Part shown: one piece after another, positions 59,169-64,000 of the stretch
Position numbering within the stretch: position 1 is the stretch's first letter
How the letters are laid out: the number at the start of each line of letters is the position of its first letter
NCBI GenBank assembly: GCA_905221605.1
Contig: CAJNDS010001458.1
Span: 124,001 to 188,000 of the forward strand
Reading direction: 5' to 3'
DNA length: 64,000 nt
From: Symbiodinium natans
Lineage: Eukaryota; Sar; Dinophyceae; Suessiales; Symbiodiniaceae
Program-made: the position numbers and the translations under genes
Notes under the pieces: generated by a model
What the model was told of the DNA's origin: nothing
The model's database searches: none
The model's input: only the letters and a program-made list of their open reading frames with translations

Positions 59169-60540
59169 CTGTATTCCAAGAGGAAAATGGGTTATTTTTT
59201 TTTTGATGCTTATTTATTTTTTTTTTGATCCCTTGGGGTTATTTTTTTTTTGATGCTTATTTATTTTTTTTTTGATCCTTCACCCGCAGAATGAGTCAGG
59301 GTCAGGTCCGTTGGTCCGGCCTTCATCCCTTTGTCCGCACTCCGCCGCGCTATGATTTCATTGACTGTGAGTCGGAAGGCTTGTTCATAACGCCCAAAGG
59401 GACGTAAGAAGAGTCCAGTTCTCTCTCTCAGTCGTCGCGGGCCAGCCATGGCCAGGCCCGGCGTTCTTCATGCACAGTGTGTTGGACGAGACCGGCATAG
59501 ACGTGCCATAGTTTGCCTAGCAAGGTCCAAACCTAGGCGGCGTTCCTGCCCTGCACTTGTGATGCAGGGGTGTGAGAGCCTCTTCCTGGTGAAAGAGCAG
59601 CCCCGAGCGTCTTGAGTCAGTGATCAGCACGCGCTCGGCGACAAGGGCGATCTCCTTGCGCTGAGTATCGTGGTGATGTGCTGACCTTGTGCTGACCTGG
59701 CAGCGCCCTCCATGAACTTTGCTGCTTTCAGGCAGAGGGCGTGCTGCAGGACAGCGCTGGAGCTTATTTTGGCAGCCGTTCCCAGACTGCACGCTTCATA
59801 CGCATCTGGGACTCCGGTGAGGTGCTCGAGCAAAGCGTTGAGGTTTCGAGTGCCTCTGGTCTCCGACATCGTGAGGATCTACTGTGCCGTTCAAAGTGCC
59901 GGAGTGACCCAGCGTGCTCTTTCGAGGGAGCGGTAGTCCGATAGACATTTTCTTCGTGGCCACTGGTGCCTTGCGTGCATCGGCTGCTACAGGCACTTGC
60001 ACCTGGCTGACCGAAAGTGCCAAACCCCTCAACTCATCCTTCACCACATCCAGTGCCAGGATGTGCCAAAGCACCCAGGTCTGTCAGGCCATTGAGCCCG
60101 GTTGAAAAGCAACCTTCTTGCACAGCTTAGTGAGCAGCTGCCGCGCGCTTAGGCTGACAAAGCCCACTAATACCAAAATTTGGAAATGTAGTTGCGTGTC
60201 CTACTCTGCCCTGAAACGTCCTGAGCCGTCTCGCAAAGAAACCCACAGGAGTTGAGATGATACAGGAACAGTCCACGATGGCCATGGACTGCCGACGTCG
60301 CCATCGATGGTCGTGGATTATGACAAATAATCTGCCGGCTTAGCTTCGGTGCCTGTACCAGGTCCCTTGCACTGCAGAGGGACACCGTACCCTGCAGTAC
60401 AATTCCGTCATCCGGCCTTCAGCCCTTTGTCCACACTCCGCCCCGCGGCTGTATGGCTTCGTTGCCTGGAACATGAGAAGTGGGCAAGCGGAAACAATGC
60501 CTGGACCAGAAAGAGCAAGACATGTACCTCTGGTCCCATC

Positions 60541-60700
60541 GGAGCAGCTTCTTTTATGTACTCACCTTATCGAACTTTAAACAGTGCTCATGAGACATGC
60601 CAGAGCCGTAGAACCAAGGTGGAGCAGCTTCTTTTATGTACTCACCTTATCGAACTTTAAACAGTGCTCATGAGACATGCCAGAGCCGTAGAACCAAGGT
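60541..60700. repeat. Exact 80 bp tandem duplication
   Basis: 60541-60620 and 60621-60700 are identical (ggagcagcttcttttatgta ... gaaccaaggt). Other copies of the module have the segment once. Confidence 0.97.
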
Positions 60701-60904
60701 GCGGCCCGTGCAGGTTCAATGGATCGGGTGCACTGTTAGGGCAGCCCCGCACGCCCTGAATGAGGATCTGGATTCCACCAAGTGACTGGTCTCCAGGAGA
60801 TCACTTTCCTGGAATTCTCGCGCGCCACAGACCCGCGCCCTACGCACCTTGACTTGAAGTACCGCGTGGTGTGTTTCACACAGGGTGTCTGTCCTTGCTT
60901 CGGA

Positions 60905-62560
60905 AGAGTTCCCAACTGTTTGCTGTTTCTGAATAGGCTCTGAGAATGCTCTGACCCTTCCCGAGAGTGGCCTGATGGTTTCAGAGCCCTTGTTGGGGTT
61001 AGACATGCAACAAGCGCCCGGGCATTCCATATCCCAACCGTAGTGGCCCTCCACCGAACCAGCCCTAACCTAACGTTCAGGCCTATTGCGTGCAAACGCA
61101 GAGTGCGGGTTTCATGTGCCTGCCGAGCGGAGCCTTTTGCTGAGCCGCGTGCAGATGTCTGGCAGAACTCTCTTGGGGGAACTGGGAAGGTTGGATCTGA
61201 AGTCATGAAGGGATTGATTTTCAGGGGCTTCCTGAGATGCAGAGCAGTGTCAGCTGCTATATCAGCTTTGGATGGCGACGACACACGTCGCAGTCAACGT
61301 CAGTGCCCTCTCAAGTGGGCTGCAAGAACCTGGCAAGCATAGATCGTCCCAAGGTTCGTGATAGCGGAGCTGTTCGGAGCCCCTTGTGCTGTTTCAGCGC
61401 CTGCTCAGGACTATTCGAGCCGTGCGGTACTCGATGTGCTTGGGGCCATGTGATCGTCACGCAGACCCCAACTGTTTGCTGTTTCTGAATAGGCTCTGAG
61501 AATGCTCTGACCCTTCCCGAGACTGGCCTGATGGTTTCAGAGCCCTTGTTGGGGTTAGACACGCACAAGCCCCCGGGCATTCCATATCCCAACCGTAGTG
61601 GCCCTCCCCGAACTAGCCCGAACCTGACATTCAGGCCTATTGCGTGCAAACGCAGAATGCGGGTTTCATGTGCCTGCCGAGCAGAGCCTTTTGCTGAGCC
61701 GCGTGCAGATGTCTGGCAGAACTCTCTTGGGGGAACTGGGAAGGTTGGATCTGAAGTCATGAAGGGATTGATTTTCAGGAGCTTCCTGAGATGCAGAGCA
61801 GTGTCAGCTGCTATATCAGCTTTGGATGGCGACGACACACGTCGCAGTCAACGTCCAGTGCCCTCTCAAGTGGGCTGCAAGAACCTGGCAAGCATAGATC
61901 GTCCCAAGGTTCGTGATAGCGGAGCTGTTCGGAGCCCCTTGTGCTGTTTCAGCGCCTGCTCAGGACTATTCGAGCCGTGCGGTACTCGATGTGCTTGGGG
62001 CCATGTGATCGTCACGCAGACCCCAGCTGTTTGCTGTTTCTGAATAGGCTCTGAGAATGCTCTGACCCTTCCCGAGACTGGCCTGATGGTTTCAGAGCCC
62101 TTGTTGGGGTTAGACACGCACAAGCCCCCGGGCATTCCATATCCCAACCGTAGTGGCCCTCCCCGAACTAGCCCGAACCTGACGTTCAGGCCTATTGCGT
62201 GCAAACGCAGAATGCGGGTTTCATTTGCCTGCCGAGCAGAGCCTTTTGCTGAGCCGCGTGCAGATGTCTGGCAGAACTCTCTTGGGGGAACTGGGAAGGT
62301 TGGATCTGAAGTCATGAAGGGATTGATTTTCAGGAGCTTCCTGAGATGCAGAGTAGTGTCAGCTGCTATATCAGCTTTGGATGGCGATGACACACGTCGC
62401 AGTCAACGTCAGTGCCCTCTCAAGTGGGCTGCAAGAACCTGGCAAGCATAGATCGTCCCAAGGTTCGTGATAGCGGAGCTGTTCGAAGCCCCTTGTGCTG
62501 TTTCAGCGCCTGCTCAGGACTATTCGAGCCGTGCGGCACTCGATGTGCTTGGGGCCATGT
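60905..62560. repeat. Tandem segment with 555 bp period
   Basis: tggggccatgtgatcg recurs at about 61441, 61996 and 62550. The joint cgcagacccc|a(a/g)ctgtttgctg links two modules that are far apart in other copies. Confidence 0.92.
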
Positions 62561-64000
62561 GATCGTCACGCAGACCCCTGGGCCATGAACACTTAAACGC
62601 CACGGAGTACACTTTTGGGAAAAGTGTTGTTCACTGCCTCTGGTATCTGTGCAAGACTCAGCGGAGGGCTCGAGCAATGGCTTCGACACTCTCCAGCCTC
62701 CCCTACCTTACTCCAACAGCGACAAGGGCACTCTGCTTGCGTCGTTGCGATTTCCTGACCTTGTGCCGACCTTGCAACGTATGGGGCACAGCACACCACA
62801 AGACAGCACCGGAACCCTTCTTTGCAGCTGTCGTCAGACCAGGTTTTTCAGAACATATGCATCCGGAACTCCGGTGAGGTGCTCGAGCAAGGCGTTTGGG
62901 CTTCGAGTGCCTATGGTCTCCGACATCGTGAGGATCTACTGTGCTGTTCAAAGTGCCGGAGTGACCCAGCGTGCTGTTTCGAGGGAGCGGTAGTCCGATA
63001 GACATTTTCTTCGTGGCCACTGGTGCCTTGCGTGCATCGGCTGCTACTACTGGCACTTGCACCTGGCTGACCGAAAGTGCCAAACCCCCCAGGTCATCCT
63101 TCACCACATCCAGTGCCAGGATGTGCCAAAGCACCCAGGTCTGTCAGGCCATTGAGCCCGGTTGAGAAGCAGCCTTCTTGCACAGCTTGGTGAGCAGCTG
63201 CCGCGCGCTTAGGCTGACAAAGCCCACTAATACCAAAATTTGGAAATGTAGTTGCGTGTCCTACTCTGCCCTGAAACGTCCTGAGCCGTCTCGCAAAGAA
63301 ACCCACAGGAGTTGAGATGATACAGGAACAGTCCACGATGGCCATGGACTGCCGACATCGCCATCGATGGTCGTGGATCATGACAAGTAATCTGCCGGCT
63401 TAGCTTCGGTGCCTGTACTAGATCCCTCGCAGCTGCAGCACTGCAGAGGGACACCGTACCCTGCAGTACAATTCCGTCAGGTCCGGCCTTCAGCCCTTTG
63501 TCCGCACTCCGCCCCGCGGCTGTATGGCTTCGTTGCCTGGAACATGAGAAGTGGGCAAGCGGAAACAATGCCTGGACCAGAAAGAGCAAGACATGTACCT
63601 CTGGTCCCATCGGAGCAGGTTCCTTGATGTAATCACCTTATCGAACTTAAAAACAGTGCTCATGTGACATGCCAGAGCCGTAGAACCACGGTGCGGGACG
63701 TCAGATGTACGTTCAATGGATCGGGTGCACTGTTAGGGCAGCCCCGCACGCCCTGAATGAGGATCTGGATTCCACCAAGTGACTGGTCTCCAGGAGATCA
63801 CTTTCCTGGAATTCTCGCGCGCCACAGACCCGCGCCCTACGCACCTTGACTTGAAGTACCGCGTGGTGTATTCACACGAGGTGCCTGTCCTCGCTTCGGA
63901 AGAGTTCCCAACTGTTTGCTGTTTCTGAATAGGCTCTGAGAATGCTCTGACCCTTCCCGAGAGTGGCCTGATGGTTTCAGAGCCCTTGTTAGGGTTAGAC

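Larger units (their letters stand above)
56973..59285. repeat. 2.3 kb low-complexity insertion in the array
   Basis: It splits a module that elsewhere reads ctgactgagcagaatgagtcagg (for example near 41650): the left half ends gagcag at 56972 and the right half resumes aatgagtc at 59290. GCAG occurs at both edges (56969-56972 and 59286-59289), possibly a 4 bp target duplication. Both ends carry A/T-rich gatcaaaaaa or gcatcaaaaaa motifs in opposite orientation. Confidence 0.82.
59286..64000 (+). repeat. Modular repeat array, plus orientation, to window end
   Basis: Continues the same family and runs off the window. It includes an exact 80 bp tandem duplication and a 555 bp tandem segment described separately. 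Confidence 0.88.

Noticed and set aside
34800..64000. Many conserved frames of 60-180 codons on both strands of the array
   Set aside because: Frames are open on both strands over the same bases, stops and frameshifts differ between copies, and no domain is recognisable. Similarity between copies is explained by recent duplication.

Overview
This window looks like nuclear DNA of a dinoflagellate of the Symbiodinium/Suessiales type. Supporting features are interstitial arrays of the heptamer TTTAGGG/CCCTAAA, genes cut into many very short exons with GT-AG and some GC-AG introns, tandem same-strand gene copies, a Ty1/copia element with dinoflagellate-style architecture, and extensive duplicated DNA. 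No bacterial operon, rRNA or tRNA gene was found. The organism call is inference.

Layout. (1) 1-12.06 kb: a head-to-tail triplication of a roughly 3.8 kb cassette. Each copy carries one multi-exon minus-strand gene for an unrecognised multi-pass membrane protein. Copy 1 also carries a 678 bp insertion in an intron that looks like a 5'-truncated LINE end. (2) 12.35-22.65 kb: a second minus-strand gene made of exons of about 30-85 nt. Five consecutive exons splice in phase into a complete J domain, so this is a DnaJ/HSP40-family gene. Its introns are loaded with telomere-like heptamers, a GGGTTGA array, a 64 bp (AC)n tract, a roughly 550 bp AC/CG alternating tract and a minisatellite flanked by inverted repeats. 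(3) 22.66-24.82 kb: no confident gene. (4) 24,823-33,390: a complete, apparently very young Ty1/copia retrotransposon on the minus strand. It has two identical 147 bp LTRs, a 5 bp target duplication (ACTAT), a primer-binding site, a polypurine tract and one uninterrupted 2390-residue Gag-Pol frame. The frame includes a SAP-like motif upstream of integrase and a C-terminal membrane plus Cys/His extension. (5) 33.4-34.8 kb: a broken integrase fragment of another retroelement, a GGGTTCGAA minisatellite and G-rich DNA. (6) 34.8-64 kb: a modular high-copy repeat family in plus orientation to about 47.86 kb, inverted to about 55.97 kb, then plus again. It is interrupted at 56,973-59,285 by a 2.3 kb low-complexity insertion.

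What stands out: the intact copia element with its unusual extra domains; the J-domain gene reconstructed across telomere-repeat-bearing introns; the triplicated gene, whose copies differ by in-frame indels; and the inverted modular array. Functions of the triplicated gene and of the 34.8-64 kb array could not be determined from sequence alone.
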